Source: CAZTPJ01 sp964614515 (lineage in GTDB: Bacteria > Planctomycetota > Phycisphaerae > Phycisphaerales > UBA1924). From it: a stretch of DNA of 32,822 nt. Under the pieces are notes generated by a model that made no database searches, had not been told where the DNA came from, and worked only from the letters and a program-made list of their open reading frames with translations. Position 1 is the first letter of the stretch. Every line of letters starts with the position of its first letter. Both the position numbers and the translations under genes were made by a program. Positions 1-8,476 of this stretch are shown here, in pieces. The stretch is from NCBI GenBank assembly GCA_964614515.1, contig CAZTPJ010000042.1:1-32822 (forward strand), written 5' to 3'.

Positions 1-540
1 GACGCGGACCTGTTCGAAGTCGAGCGTGCCGGCGACGCCCCACAGATTGAACTGGAGCACGTTGGCGTTGATCGAGAGCGCGGAGGGGAGGCTCATGCCG
101 CGGAACGGGTTCCCGGTGGGATAGGCCGTGCCGCCCGCGCCGACGAACGGGTCGCTGATGTTGAGGAACACGTCGTTCCAGATGACGGCCACGATGTTCG
201 CGGCGAACGTGACGCTGCCGACGGCGTTAAAACCTGGCGCGGTGTGCGGCGCGAAGTGGATCATGTGGCTGTCCACGATGTTTGAGTAGATGCCTGGGAC
301 CGGTGCGCCCGAGTTGCCGGGATTGTTGAGCATGTCAACCGGAATCGGCGGAACGAAGACACCCTGCTGCTCATCCCATGCGAACGCGTTGACGCCGTTG
401 AGCGCGATCGGATTCGCGGCCGGAGGCGCGACGCCCAGGTGAGTGGTCGCGCCGGTGACGGACACGATGCCCGCGTGAGCGGTGGCGCTGATGAAGGTGG
501 CGGTGAGGCACGAAGCAACGGCGGTCTTGAAACAGGACAT
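1..540 (-). CDS. Secreted protein of unknown function, 5' part only (runs off the left edge)
   Basis: An open frame of 180 codons starts with ATG at 540 and is still open at base 1, so the C-terminus is missing. A good Shine-Dalgarno sequence (AAAGGAGA) lies about nine bases before the ATG. The N-terminus is a plausible Sec signal peptide: MSCFKTAV, a hydrophobic stretch and an Ala-x-Ala-type site near ATAHAG (about residue 24). The mature part is rich in Gly, Asn, Pro and Val and looks like an extracellular beta-rich protein, with segments such as NPIALNGVNAFAWDEQQG and SVTFAANIVAVIWND. I do not recognise a named family. Secreted proteins like this in planctomycetes often end in a PEP-CTERM-type tail, but the tail would lie outside the window. 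It is read away from the ATP-grasp gene after a 181-base gap and is probably a separate unit. Confidence 0.75.
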   Translation of the reverse strand, partial: MSCFKTAVASCLTATFISATAHAGIVSVTGATTHLGVAPPAANPIALNGVNAFAWDEQQGVFVPPIPVDMLNNPGNSGAPVPGIYSNIVDSHMIHFAPHTAPGFNAVGSVTFAANIVAVIWNDVFLNISDPFVGAGGTAYPTGNPFRGMSLPSALSINANVLQFNLWGVAGTLDFEQVRV

Positions 541-721
541 GGGAACGGTTCTCCTTTGAATCGAATCATCCGGCTGGCCCCCGCGTTCGAGCAAGGTCGG
601 CCTCCGGTAGAGAGGTAAGCGAAGAACCGGGGGATCGCTCACGCGCTGCGACGGAAATCGCGGGCGCATGGTTCACGCACAGGCGGGATGACCGTGCCAC
701 CGCTGACGTGAATGGCTGAGG

Positions 722-2257
722 TTACAGGAGCTTGAACGAGCCGACATCCGCGGGGCGGACTTCGAGGTGCGGCTGTGGCGCCCCGGGGGCGACAGGCTCG
801 GCCTGATACTGGCCGAGAATCGCGCGAATCCAGGATCGGGCGCGATCGTTGAGGCGGAAGTCCTCATCCATCAATCGCCCGGGCGTGAGCAGAATGCCGA
901 CATCCGCGCCCTTGTAGCGATAATCAGCCTGACGCATGATGCGAAGGAAGAACGCCTGCGACTCGCTCTCGACGGTGCGGCGATGCGTCTGCACGCGGAG
1001 GAACTGAGCCTGGCCGTCGGGCCGAAGTTGCCATACGCCGGTGCGTGGGGCCTGCGTGACGATTTCGAGCGGCTCGCCGGTGTGCTTGATCACGAGCTGG
1101 GACCATGAGTCGATGTTCGACGGGTTTGACCAACGCTCGTTGAGGGCTTCGATGTCGATCTCGAAGTCAACGTCCGACCACTCGAGCAGGTGAAAGAGAA
1201 ACAGCGGCGCATCGGCGTGGGCGAAGGCGGCGAGGTTGGTCATGCTGCTGGCGCCGGTGATGCGCGGGTTGACTTCGCCGAGATAGACCTTGTCGGAATC
1301 GAGATCAAGCAGGAAGTCGATCTCGAAGTATCCGCGATAGCCGAGTTTGCGAAGTTCTTCGCCGAACTTGAACGCCGCCCGCGTCGCGGCCCGACGCGTT
1401 CGCTCGGAAAACGCGCCGGCGAAGATCTCGTTGCCGCACCATCCGCCCTTATACGGCGTCAACTGCGGGAATCCGACGAGTTCGGTCATCAGCGGGCCGA
1501 CGATCGTGCCGTGCCGCGTGACGCACGCCTCCAGCGCGCTCTGACGGCAGCGGATCTTCTTCATGATCTTGACCTCGGGCTCGCGCTCGATGTCATCCTT
1601 GTGCTCGTTGTAGTCCTCTTCGTTGGAGATGAAGAAGGTCGTGTGGCCGGAGTCGCCAAAGGCCGTCTGAATCACGAGGTCGTCGCCGAGTTTTCGCGAG
1701 ACTCTGCGCAGCGTCTGGTAGGAATCGACCTTGGCGAGCACGTTGGGCACGCTGGCGACGCCGGCGCGGTCGCCGATTCGCGTCGCGCTGATCTTGTCAT
1801 CCACCAGTCGACGGAGTTTCGCCGACGGAAAGCAGCACTGAAGCCCGAGTTCCTCGCACAGTTCCTCGGTGTGCTCATTGAAGAACAGGAACACGGCCTT
1901 GCCGCCCGGCCCGCGATGACGGATGTAGTCGCGCACCTCCTTGTGCTCAAGCAGCCAGTTGACGATGTCCTCGAGCGTTTCGAAAATGCGATCGGTCGGC
2001 TCGCGCGGGACAAAGACGTTCGGATGCTGCCCGTCGAAACAGTCGATGTAGTTGATAAACTTGAAGTTGCGCACCCATTCATCGGTGTTCATCAGGTTGA
2101 AGTTCGTCGCGCTGATGAAGTACATGGGTTCGGCATTGCGGTAGAAATATCGCCGGATGTCGGAGATGCCGTAGAGCTTGCCGGGTTTGCGACGAACACG
2201 GCGGGCCGGGCTTGCCACGGCCGGTGTGGCCTTGAAGCGCTTGGGGGATGTGGGCAT
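722..2257 (-). CDS. ATP-grasp ligase (biotin carboxylase-like fold), substrate unknown
   Basis: This 511-residue protein has an ATP-grasp domain over roughly residues 145-345. The order is typical: a lysine-containing segment DDKISATR (about 153-160), a glycine-containing loop GDSGHTT (about 201-207), and the metal-binding acidic segment FEIDF (311-315) followed by LGEVNPRITG (326-335). ATP-grasp enzymes activate a carboxylate as an acyl phosphate and join it to an amine, thiol or other nucleophile. No biotin or carbamoyl-phosphate partner domain is present, so a role as a free-standing amide-forming ligase is inferred. The first 28 residues are basic and the last 30 are Pro-rich; both look disordered. 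It follows the decarboxylase gene by 12 bases and has a good ribosome site (GAGGAACC), so it is the last gene of that operon. The substrate could be a polyamine or its derivative. Confidence 0.85.
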   Translation of the reverse strand: MPTSPKRFKATPAVASPARRVRRKPGKLYGISDIRRYFYRNAEPMYFISATNFNLMNTDEWVRNFKFINYIDCFDGQHPNVFVPREPTDRIFETLEDIVNWLLEHKEVRDYIRHRGPGGKAVFLFFNEHTEELCEELGLQCCFPSAKLRRLVDDKISATRIGDRAGVASVPNVLAKVDSYQTLRRVSRKLGDDLVIQTAFGDSGHTTFFISNEEDYNEHKDDIEREPEVKIMKKIRCRQSALEACVTRHGTIVGPLMTELVGFPQLTPYKGGWCGNEIFAGAFSERTRRAATRAAFKFGEELRKLGYRGYFEIDFLLDLDSDKVYLGEVNPRITGASSMTNLAAFAHADAPLFLFHLLEWSDVDFEIDIEALNERWSNPSNIDSWSQLVIKHTGEPLEIVTQAPRTGVWQLRPDGQAQFLRVQTHRRTVESESQAFFLRIMRQADYRYKGADVGILLTPGRLMDEDFRLNDRARSWIRAILGQYQAEPVAPGAPQPHLEVRPADVGSFKLL

Positions 2258-2269
2258 GGTAGAGGTTCC

Positions 2270-5200
2270 TCACGAGCGGGTGTGGTTGTGGGGTCGTGGC
2301 GTGGGAATGGTCGGCGCGTGAGCGGCGTCGCGCGATGAGCCGGGGATCGAGACGGATGGGGGCGAGGTGTGGGGAGAGGTGGCGAGAGTGGACGTGAGGT
2401 CGCGTGAGGGCGCACTCGCGGGCGCGTCGTGTTCGAAGGGAAGATCACCCGCTTGCGCGTCGTGCTCTGAGAGGATCGCGTCGAGCGCGGCCTGCGTAAA
2501 GACCCGAAGGCCGTAGTCCGGTTGATATCCGTGAATCTCCTTCACGTCCAGCGCCTTGAGATACGACAGGATCTCCATGCTGATGACCTGGCCGGGGACG
2601 AGGACGGGGAAGCCCGGCGGATAGGGCGTGACGAAGCACGCGGCGACGACTTCACGGCCGGCCGTGATCGCCCGTGCAATCGTGCCGTCCATCTTCAGAT
2701 ACTCGCATTTTGCTTCGTCATAGGCGAGGTAGAACGCGCGGCGCATGTCGCCTTCGGGAGTTGAAGGCGTGGGAACAGCAGCCGCCGGGCGCGACGAGCT
2801 GCGTCGCACGCCATCATCAGGTCGCACGTTGAACGCCGCGTGAAAGCGGCTGAAATCCGGGAGCGGCGGAAGGTCCAGCGTCAGCGACTTGACCCTCGCA
2901 TCGTGCAGGCGTCGCTCCATCGGGCTTTGATGCGCGATCGCGCGATCGAGATCGCGAATCAATCGCGTGAGAACTTCCACGAGATACGCCACCGTGCCCC
3001 GGCTGGTGCCGACGTGCGTCATGAACAGCAGCGTGTTACGCGTCGTCTTGTTGATCTGAATGTCGAACTCTTCGATGAGCTTGCGCTTGAACGCATCGCC
3101 CTCCACGCCCGTCCCCCCCACCGCGACCGAGACCCGCGACGGATCGAGCACGAACTCATCCTGCGCGAACGCTTCGAGCATGCGCATGAAGCCCGTCTCG
3201 GGGTCATAGTAATATTCCGTGCCGGATGGGCGATAGTCCTCGGGAATCAATCGTTTCGTCGTCAGTAGGCGCAAGTACTTGCCGAGCAGCGGATGACAGT
3301 GGATGCACTGCCGCAGCGACATCGCAAGTTCGACCTGTTCCTGCACCAGTTCATATCCTTCGAGTTCCATCTGACGACGTCCGACATCCAGCGAGGCGAG
3401 GATCTGGTAGTTGGGACTCGTGGATGTATGCGTCATGTACGCTTCGTGGAACGCATCGGCCGCGGCACGCTCGAACTCGTCATCGCGGATGTGAATCATC
3501 GAGCCCTGTCGCAGGGCGGTCAGCGTCTTGTGCGTGGACTGCGTGACATACACGCGAACCCGCGCCGCGTCGGGATCCGGCAGCAGCGGCCCACGCAGCC
3601 AGGCGGCCTGATGATCATCGTCCGTGGCCGTCTTCTTGCTGAACGCTTCGCGCCACGCCGCGTACTCGCGTCGATACTCCGGGCGCGACAGCATGTCCTG
3701 CAATTGTGCGGCCGCCCACATGCCCGTGCGCTGTCGATATGTCGGGTTGAACGTGGCGAAGGCGAACCACGCTTCATCCCAGACGAAGATCATGTCGGGC
3801 TTGATCGCGAGGACCTCGCGCATGATGCGCAAGGGGTCATAGATGATGCCGTCAAATGTACAGTTGGTCAACAACAACATCCGCACGCGATCGAGTTTGC
3901 CGGCGTCGCGCAGGGCGAGCAGGTGTCGCTTGATCGTCGCCAGCGGCACGCCGCCGTACATCGAATATTCGGAGATTGGATAAGGATCCATGTAGACCGG
4001 ATGCGCCCCGGCCAGAATCAGGGCGTAATGATGCGACTTGTGACAATCGCGCGAGACCAGCACGATGTCACCCGGGCGCACGAGGGATTGCACCACGATC
4101 TTGTTCGCCGTGGATGTGCCGTTGGTGACGAAGTATGTGTGTTCAGCGCCGAAGGCCCGCGCGGCGGCGAGTTGTGCTCGCTTGAGCGGGCCGGAGGGTT
4201 GCAGAAGTGAGTCAAGCCCCCCCCCTGTTGCGGAGGTTTCCGCGAGAAAAATGTTCTCGCCATAGAACTGGGCCATGTCGGCGATCCAGTGCGACTTGGC
4301 AACGCTCTTGCCGCGCGAAATCGGGAGTGCGTGAAAGACGCCCGTGGGCTTGCGGCTGTACTCGCGAAGGGCGTCGAAGAAGGGTGTGTCGAATCGCTCG
4401 TCGATGCCCTTGATCAGACTCAGGTGCATTTCTCGATAGTCTTCGAGCGTGTAAAAGACGCGACGAAACTCCGGACCCAGACGCCCCGCAAGGTCCGACA
4501 AGGGCGTGTCGGTCACAAGGAACAAGTCGAGTTCCGGGCGAAGAGCCTTGAGGACTCGGCCGAGTTCGATGCCGATGTCGCCGGCCGTACTGGCCGGCGC
4601 GCGGGAATCCGCTGCGGGTGCGCTGTTCACTGTGGCGAGGTATCGCCGCAGGACTTCGCTCGAACGCGATGACGTGCGTGGAAAGGAGTAGCGGATCACG
4701 CAACTCTGAATCGTCGGGTTAAAGAGTGCTGCGATGATGGCGTCTTCATAACTTGGCGCGACCACCACGCCATATTCAAACTCATCTTCGGGTCGACGCA
4801 TCTGCATCATGCGGGCGATCAGTTCCTCCTCCTGCTCGGGCGAGATCGCATCGACGAAGAGAACTTCGAAGTAGCCGCGAAGCGCGGTGGCGTAGGGCGG
4901 GGCGGGGCGCGGCGACCTGGCGTCCGCTTCGATGGCCGCGGACTCGATCGTGCCGATGTAGTGCTCGTGTTCGGTTGGCAGCGGCGGCACATCACGGCGA
5001 CGATAGATGTTGCTGAGCGTCAGGCGAAGGATCGCGCCCGCGAGCGTGGACGCCTCCTTCCAACCCGCATCATCGCCGCGCCGAATCATCCGCGCGATCG
5101 CGTCAACGTACTTCACGCCCGGAAACGCCCAGTAACTCTCAAGTTCGCGAAGCAGCGTGAGGTCGGATTCGAGACGCACGGCCGTGGCGGCATCCTCGCC

Positions 5201-5398
5201 CCCGGCCACCCTTGACGTCGCCCCCCCCTTCATCACCATCGCCGCGGCCGCGTCGCGCACACGCACCCATGTGTCCGTTCGAAGCTGCGTCGCGTCGTAA
5301 TACGCATTGCGCGGCTTCTCCAGGCGCAGGGTATCGGCCGGGTCACGCTGCGCGGACCCTGCCACAGAACGTGTCGGCGGGCGAATCCCCTCCATCAT
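2270..5398 (-). CDS. Very long Orn/Lys/Arg decarboxylase family protein (PLP, fold type I)
   Basis: The 1042-residue protein contains the Orn/Lys/Arg decarboxylase major domain from about 350 to 830. Visible landmarks are NGTST (426-430), the PLP-pyridine aspartate in DEAW (Asp541), the Schiff-base lysine in STHKT (Lys624) and HTSTSPNYQ soon after. The C-terminal OKR domain is present, with the conserved PYPPGFPVLVPG segment. The family makes cadaverine, putrescine or agmatine from Lys, Orn or Arg. Typical members are about 700-760 residues. This one has some 330 residues before the PLP domain, a Ser/Pro/Ala linker before the OKR domain, and a Ser/Pro/His-rich tail of about 60 residues. Part of the N-terminal region may match the receiver-like wing domain of inducible decarboxylases. 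Its ATG overlaps the amidase stop as ATGA, implying translational coupling. Substrate choice cannot be read from sequence. Confidence 0.9.
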   Translation of the reverse strand: MMEGIRPPTRSVAGSAQRDPADTLRLEKPRNAYYDATQLRTDTWVRVRDAAAAMVMKGGATSRVAGGEDAATAVRLESDLTLLRELESYWAFPGVKYVDAIARMIRRGDDAGWKEASTLAGAILRLTLSNIYRRRDVPPLPTEHEHYIGTIESAAIEADARSPRPAPPYATALRGYFEVLFVDAISPEQEEELIARMMQMRRPEDEFEYGVVVAPSYEDAIIAALFNPTIQSCVIRYSFPRTSSRSSEVLRRYLATVNSAPAADSRAPASTAGDIGIELGRVLKALRPELDLFLVTDTPLSDLAGRLGPEFRRVFYTLEDYREMHLSLIKGIDERFDTPFFDALREYSRKPTGVFHALPISRGKSVAKSHWIADMAQFYGENIFLAETSATGGGLDSLLQPSGPLKRAQLAAARAFGAEHTYFVTNGTSTANKIVVQSLVRPGDIVLVSRDCHKSHHYALILAGAHPVYMDPYPISEYSMYGGVPLATIKRHLLALRDAGKLDRVRMLLLTNCTFDGIIYDPLRIMREVLAIKPDMIFVWDEAWFAFATFNPTYRQRTGMWAAAQLQDMLSRPEYRREYAAWREAFSKKTATDDDHQAAWLRGPLLPDPDAARVRVYVTQSTHKTLTALRQGSMIHIRDDEFERAAADAFHEAYMTHTSTSPNYQILASLDVGRRQMELEGYELVQEQVELAMSLRQCIHCHPLLGKYLRLLTTKRLIPEDYRPSGTEYYYDPETGFMRMLEAFAQDEFVLDPSRVSVAVGGTGVEGDAFKRKLIEEFDIQINKTTRNTLLFMTHVGTSRGTVAYLVEVLTRLIRDLDRAIAHQSPMERRLHDARVKSLTLDLPPLPDFSRFHAAFNVRPDDGVRRSSSRPAAAVPTPSTPEGDMRRAFYLAYDEAKCEYLKMDGTIARAITAGREVVAACFVTPYPPGFPVLVPGQVISMEILSYLKALDVKEIHGYQPDYGLRVFTQAALDAILSEHDAQAGDLPFEHDAPASAPSRDLTSTLATSPHTSPPSVSIPGSSRDAAHAPTIPTPRPHNHTRS
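4217..4225. repeat. Homopolymer run of nine C (nine G in the coding strand)
   Basis: The run encodes three consecutive GGG glycine codons in the decarboxylase segment SATGGGLDS. The reading frame is intact as given. It is a possible slippage site or a sequencing weak point. Confidence 0.9.
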
Positions 5399-6480
5399 CG
5401 GGCCTCCGGTTCAACGTGAGGACCTGGATGAGGATTCGCGGCCGCCAGGCCCCCACTCTCGGTGGATGGTGGCATGGTCGCGGAAGCCGACGGCGGCTGC
5501 ACCTGATGCGACTGGAGCCCACCCCCATGCAATGGATGATGATTGTTCTGGCCGCCCCCCTCGCCGGGCTGCGCGGTGTCGGGGATGCGTGGGCCAAGGC
5601 CAACGCGCGATCCGCGATGCGGCTTGACAAGCGGCCCAAGCGTATTAAGATATGCCCCGCCCCCGGTGGCGCGATTGTAAACTTCGAATTCAACTTTGCG
5701 ATCGCGAAAACTCTTCAGCGGCTGGCCAAGCCCGCGCAGGCCGAACTCCCGTGATCGCCGCACCCGATCAAGATCGATCTCGATGGGAATCATCTCCTCC
5801 GCATCGCCCGCCTGATACAGAATGTCCCCCATCGGGCCCATGAAGATCGAACGCCCGTTGCCACCATCGCCCGCGCCGTTGACATCAATGAAGAAGCATT
5901 GGTTCGTGGCGGCCGTGGCGCGAACGATGGAGAGTTCAATGTCGCGGTCGATCGTCGGTGTCATGGTCGGATGGATGATGACCTCCGCGCCCATCGCGGC
6001 GAGCGTGCGCGAAGTTTCGGGGAACCACATGTCGTAGCAGATCGAAAGCCCGAATCGCCCGACACCGGGAATATCGAAGACGCAGAACTCATCGCCTGGT
6101 TCGACTCCGTTCTCGTAAGGGAGGAATGGGAACATCTTGCGGTAGCGTGCGATGACGTTGCCGTCGGGATCGATGACGGGCGCGGTGTTGAAGATTTTTC
6201 CGTTGCGAGACTCAAAGATGGAGCCGGGAATGAGCCAGAGGCGATGCTTGCGGGCCATCTCGCGGAAGGCATCCTCCGTGGGGCCGGGCATGGGTTGGGC
6301 GCGCTCGGTGAACGGGCCGTGGGCGGCGAGCTCGGAGAACACCACCATCTGCACCCATGGATACAAGGCGCAGAGCGTGTCAAGACGGCGGACCATGTGC
6401 GGGAGGTTGTCGCCTCCATTGGGGCCGCTGGTGTCGGCCGAGAGATGAAGTTGGAGGCCCGCGAGGGCGAAGGGTGTCAT
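5395..6480 (-). CDS. Nitrilase-superfamily carbon-nitrogen hydrolase (amidase)
   Basis: The 361-residue protein shows the Glu-Lys-Cys triad of the superfamily: Glu50 in FSELAAHG, Lys115 in RYRKMFPF and Cys148 in SICYDMWFPE. The catalytic domain ends near residue 285. Family members hydrolyse linear amides or nitriles, for example N-carbamoylputrescine, omega-amides or aliphatic amides. The last 75 residues are Gly/His/Pro/Gln-rich and look disordered, which is unusual for the family (commonly about 260-310 residues). The gene precedes the decarboxylase with a 4-base ATGA overlap, so the two are probably co-translated, and it follows the aminotransferase by 181 bases. The ribosome site before ATG 6480 is weak. 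In context an amide of a diamine or polyamine derivative is a plausible substrate, which is inference. Confidence 0.87.
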   Translation of the reverse strand: MTPFALAGLQLHLSADTSGPNGGDNLPHMVRRLDTLCALYPWVQMVVFSELAAHGPFTERAQPMPGPTEDAFREMARKHRLWLIPGSIFESRNGKIFNTAPVIDPDGNVIARYRKMFPFLPYENGVEPGDEFCVFDIPGVGRFGLSICYDMWFPETSRTLAAMGAEVIIHPTMTPTIDRDIELSIVRATAATNQCFFIDVNGAGDGGNGRSIFMGPMGDILYQAGDAEEMIPIEIDLDRVRRSREFGLRGLGQPLKSFRDRKVEFEVYNRATGGGAYLNTLGPLVKPHRGSRVGLGPRIPDTAQPGEGGGQNNHHPLHGGGLQSHQVQPPSASATMPPSTESGGLAAANPHPGPHVEPEAR

Positions 6481-6661
6481 GGTTCACATCGTGTCATGGT
6501 GTGCATCGCATCAGAGTGCGGAACATCGTGCCGGGGAACACTTGCTTGCGCTTCGTGCTTTCACAGAAGGGTACGCAGACAACGCGACGCAAGGCCGTTC
6601 GTTCAGCATACCCGATGACCACGGCCTTTGCAAGCATCGGCGATGCGTCATCGGATGTGCA

Positions 6662-7978
6662 TCACCGCGCCGCAATGCGAATCACCTCTTCCTCCACGAT
6701 GGTCAGGCCGCGATTCAGTTGTTCCGGCGAGATCACCAGTGGGCACAGGATGCGGATGCAGTTGCCATGCACGCCCGCCGACGCGAGCAGCAGGCCACGC
6801 GCCCAGCACGCCTTGATGATCTCGGGCACAATGCCAGCCAGGGGCCGCGCGGGATCGCCGCCTTCGCAGAATTCCATCGCCAGCATCGGCCCAAGGCCGC
6901 GGACATCCCCGATCGCCGGGCATCGCTTCCGCAATGACTCGAAACGTTCGCGGATGACTTCGCCCAGGCGTCGGGCGCGCGATTCAAGATCGAGTTCGCG
7001 CATGAGTTTGATGTTCGCCAGCGCTGCCGCACACGACACGGGATTGCCGCCGTAGGTTCCACCCAGCGTGCCCGGCGCGGCCTTGTCCATCACCTCTGTG
7101 CGGCCCACCACAGCCGCGATGGGCATCCCCCCCCCCATGCTCTTGGCCCAGGTCGAGAGGTCCGGCGTGATGCCCGCATGGTGATACGCCGCCCATGTGC
7201 CGGTGCGGAAGAATCCCGTCTGCACTTCATCGATGATGAGCAAGATGCCATGCTCGGTACAAATCTCGCGCAGGCCGCGAAGATACGCCGAGGGCGCGGG
7301 CACGAATCCCCCTTCGCCCTGCACGGGTTCGATGATGATCGCCGCCACTTCGTTCGCGGGGACGTGCGTCATGAACGCCTGCCGCAATCGCAGCAGTTCA
7401 CGCTCGACAAAGGCGCTTTCCGAGAGTCCCTGGCCGTACTTGAACCGATTCGGAAACGGCAGACGATGCACGCCGCCCGCGAACGGCCCGCATCCGGACT
7501 TGTAGCCAACCTTTGACGTCATCGTGAGCGCGAGCATGGTGCGGCCGTGAAAGGCTTCGGAATAGCTGATGACGTTGGGGCGGCCGGTGGCCTGCCGCGC
7601 GATCTTCACCGCGTTCTCGACCGCCTCCGCGCCGGTGTTGCAAAGGAACACCTTCGTGCCCCCCCTACTGCCACCGCCGTGCGGGAACAGCACGGCCAAC
7701 TCCTCACACAGCGCCACATATGGCTCATAGGTCGCACAGTGGATGCAGATGTGCAGCAGCCTCGCCGCCTGCTCCTGGATCGCCTTGACGACAGGCGGCG
7801 GACAATGGCCCGTGCCCGTCACGCCGATCCCGGAGGTGAAGTCGATGATCTCACGGCCGTCGGCATCAACCAGCGAGGCCCCCGATGCGGAAGCGACCGT
7901 CGCCAACGGCGCAAACTGCCCCACTCCACGCGGAACCACGGCGGCACGACGAGCGACAAGATCAGCGGTGGTGGACAT
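6662..7978 (-). CDS. Class III PLP aminotransferase, 4-aminobutyrate/omega-amino acid aminotransferase-like
   Basis: The 438-residue protein has the full class III aminotransferase layout: CNTGAEAVENAVK (113-125), the EAFHGRTM motif (141-148), IIEPVQGEGG (215-224), Asp250 in IIDEVQTG for the PLP ring nitrogen, and Lys279 in TWAKSMGGG for the Schiff base. Length and motifs fit GabT-type enzymes, which move the terminal amino group of GABA, putrescine-derived or other omega-amines to 2-oxoglutarate. The start at 7978 is supported by AGGAG six bases upstream of the ATG. It is the first gene of the left metabolic group, with 181 bases to the amidase gene, so it may have the same transcript or a separate one. 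The exact amine substrate is not determined. Confidence 0.88.
   Translation of the reverse strand: MSTTADLVARRAAVVPRGVGQFAPLATVASASGASLVDADGREIIDFTSGIGVTGTGHCPPPVVKAIQEQAARLLHICIHCATYEPYVALCEELAVLFPHGGGSRGGTKVFLCNTGAEAVENAVKIARQATGRPNVISYSEAFHGRTMLALTMTSKVGYKSGCGPFAGGVHRLPFPNRFKYGQGLSESAFVERELLRLRQAFMTHVPANEVAAIIIEPVQGEGGFVPAPSAYLRGLREICTEHGILLIIDEVQTGFFRTGTWAAYHHAGITPDLSTWAKSMGGGMPIAAVVGRTEVMDKAAPGTLGGTYGGNPVSCAAALANIKLMRELDLESRARRLGEVIRERFESLRKRCPAIGDVRGLGPMLAMEFCEGGDPARPLAGIVPEIIKACWARGLLLASAGVHGNCIRILCPLVISPEQLNRGLTIVEEEVIRIAAR
7127..7136. repeat. Homopolymer run of ten C (ten G in the coding strand)
   Basis: The run codes for the Gly-Gly-Gly directly after the catalytic lysine region (KSMGGGMP) of the aminotransferase. 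A one-base slip would abolish the C-terminal third of the enzyme. Confidence 0.9.
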
Positions 7979-8421
7979 TTCACGCTCCTGAGAAGTTGAA
8001 CACGGTTGATGCGGATAACGGTATGCGCGGAGCGGTGAGGCCGTGCGAACGCTGGCGGGTCATGGGTGACCAGCGCGACGGCATGAAGCGGGCGACGGCG
8101 CGGTGGCCGCGAATCGGACGGCTGTGGGTTCAGCGCCGATGAACCGCGCAACCGTCAACGTCCATCGTCTGACAACATCGCTGTCATGAGGATGCACGCC
8201 CGCAGGGTTGGACGATGGCCAACAGAACCGAGCGACACACGGCAACCGCGAAGCCTGTTGGATCCGGTGGGGCGGGCGTCTGCCCGCCTGCCTTGCGTAC
8301 CCGACATGGGATGACTGAGCCAAGTGCCGATGGGTGAGCAAACGTGCGGTTGCCCTGCGGCGCCACATGCGCCCACGTCCGCAACGACTCATCTCCGTCG
8401 GACGCGTAGATAACAAATGAA
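7979..8421. other. Intergenic stretch upstream of the aminotransferase gene
   Basis: This stretch of about 440 bases has no frame with recognisable protein content. It must hold the promoter of the aminotransferase gene, but I see no convincing -35/-10 pair. It also holds a GC-rich inverted repeat, listed separately. Confidence 0.5.
8271..8288. repeat. GC-rich inverted repeat, possible REP-like palindrome
   Basis: GGCGGGC and GCCCGCC form a perfect 7-bp stem around a 4-base loop, preceded by GGTG. There is no T-run on either side, so it is not an intrinsic terminator. Palindromes of this kind recur between genes in several high-GC genomes, but no second copy is visible here. Confidence 0.3.
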
Positions 8422-8446
8422 GGCGAGGCCCTGGATGGACCTCGCC
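8422..8446 (-). terminator. Intrinsic terminator after the first thioester/exosortase-substrate gene
   Basis: GGCGAGG and CCTCGCC form a perfect 7-bp stem around an 11-base loop. On the minus strand it is followed by TTCATTTGTT. It begins about 30 bases past the stop codon at 8477. Confidence 0.6.
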
Positions 8447-8476
8447 CTTTGGTAATTTATCGGTTGTGATCGTGCG

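Noticed and set aside
261..569. Minus-strand frame of 102 codons at the left edge
   Set aside because: It is Ser/Pro/Arg-rich noise overlapping the better frame that starts at 540, which has a signal peptide and a strong ribosome site.
1190..2338. Long plus-strand open frame opposite the ATP-grasp gene
   Set aside because: Its translation is rich in Arg, Val, Ala and Asp with no motif, and the opposite strand carries a clear conserved enzyme. It is a typical high-GC shadow frame.
8271..8288. GC-rich hairpin considered as a terminator
   Set aside because: There is no T-run on either strand next to the stem; kept only as a possible REP-like palindrome.
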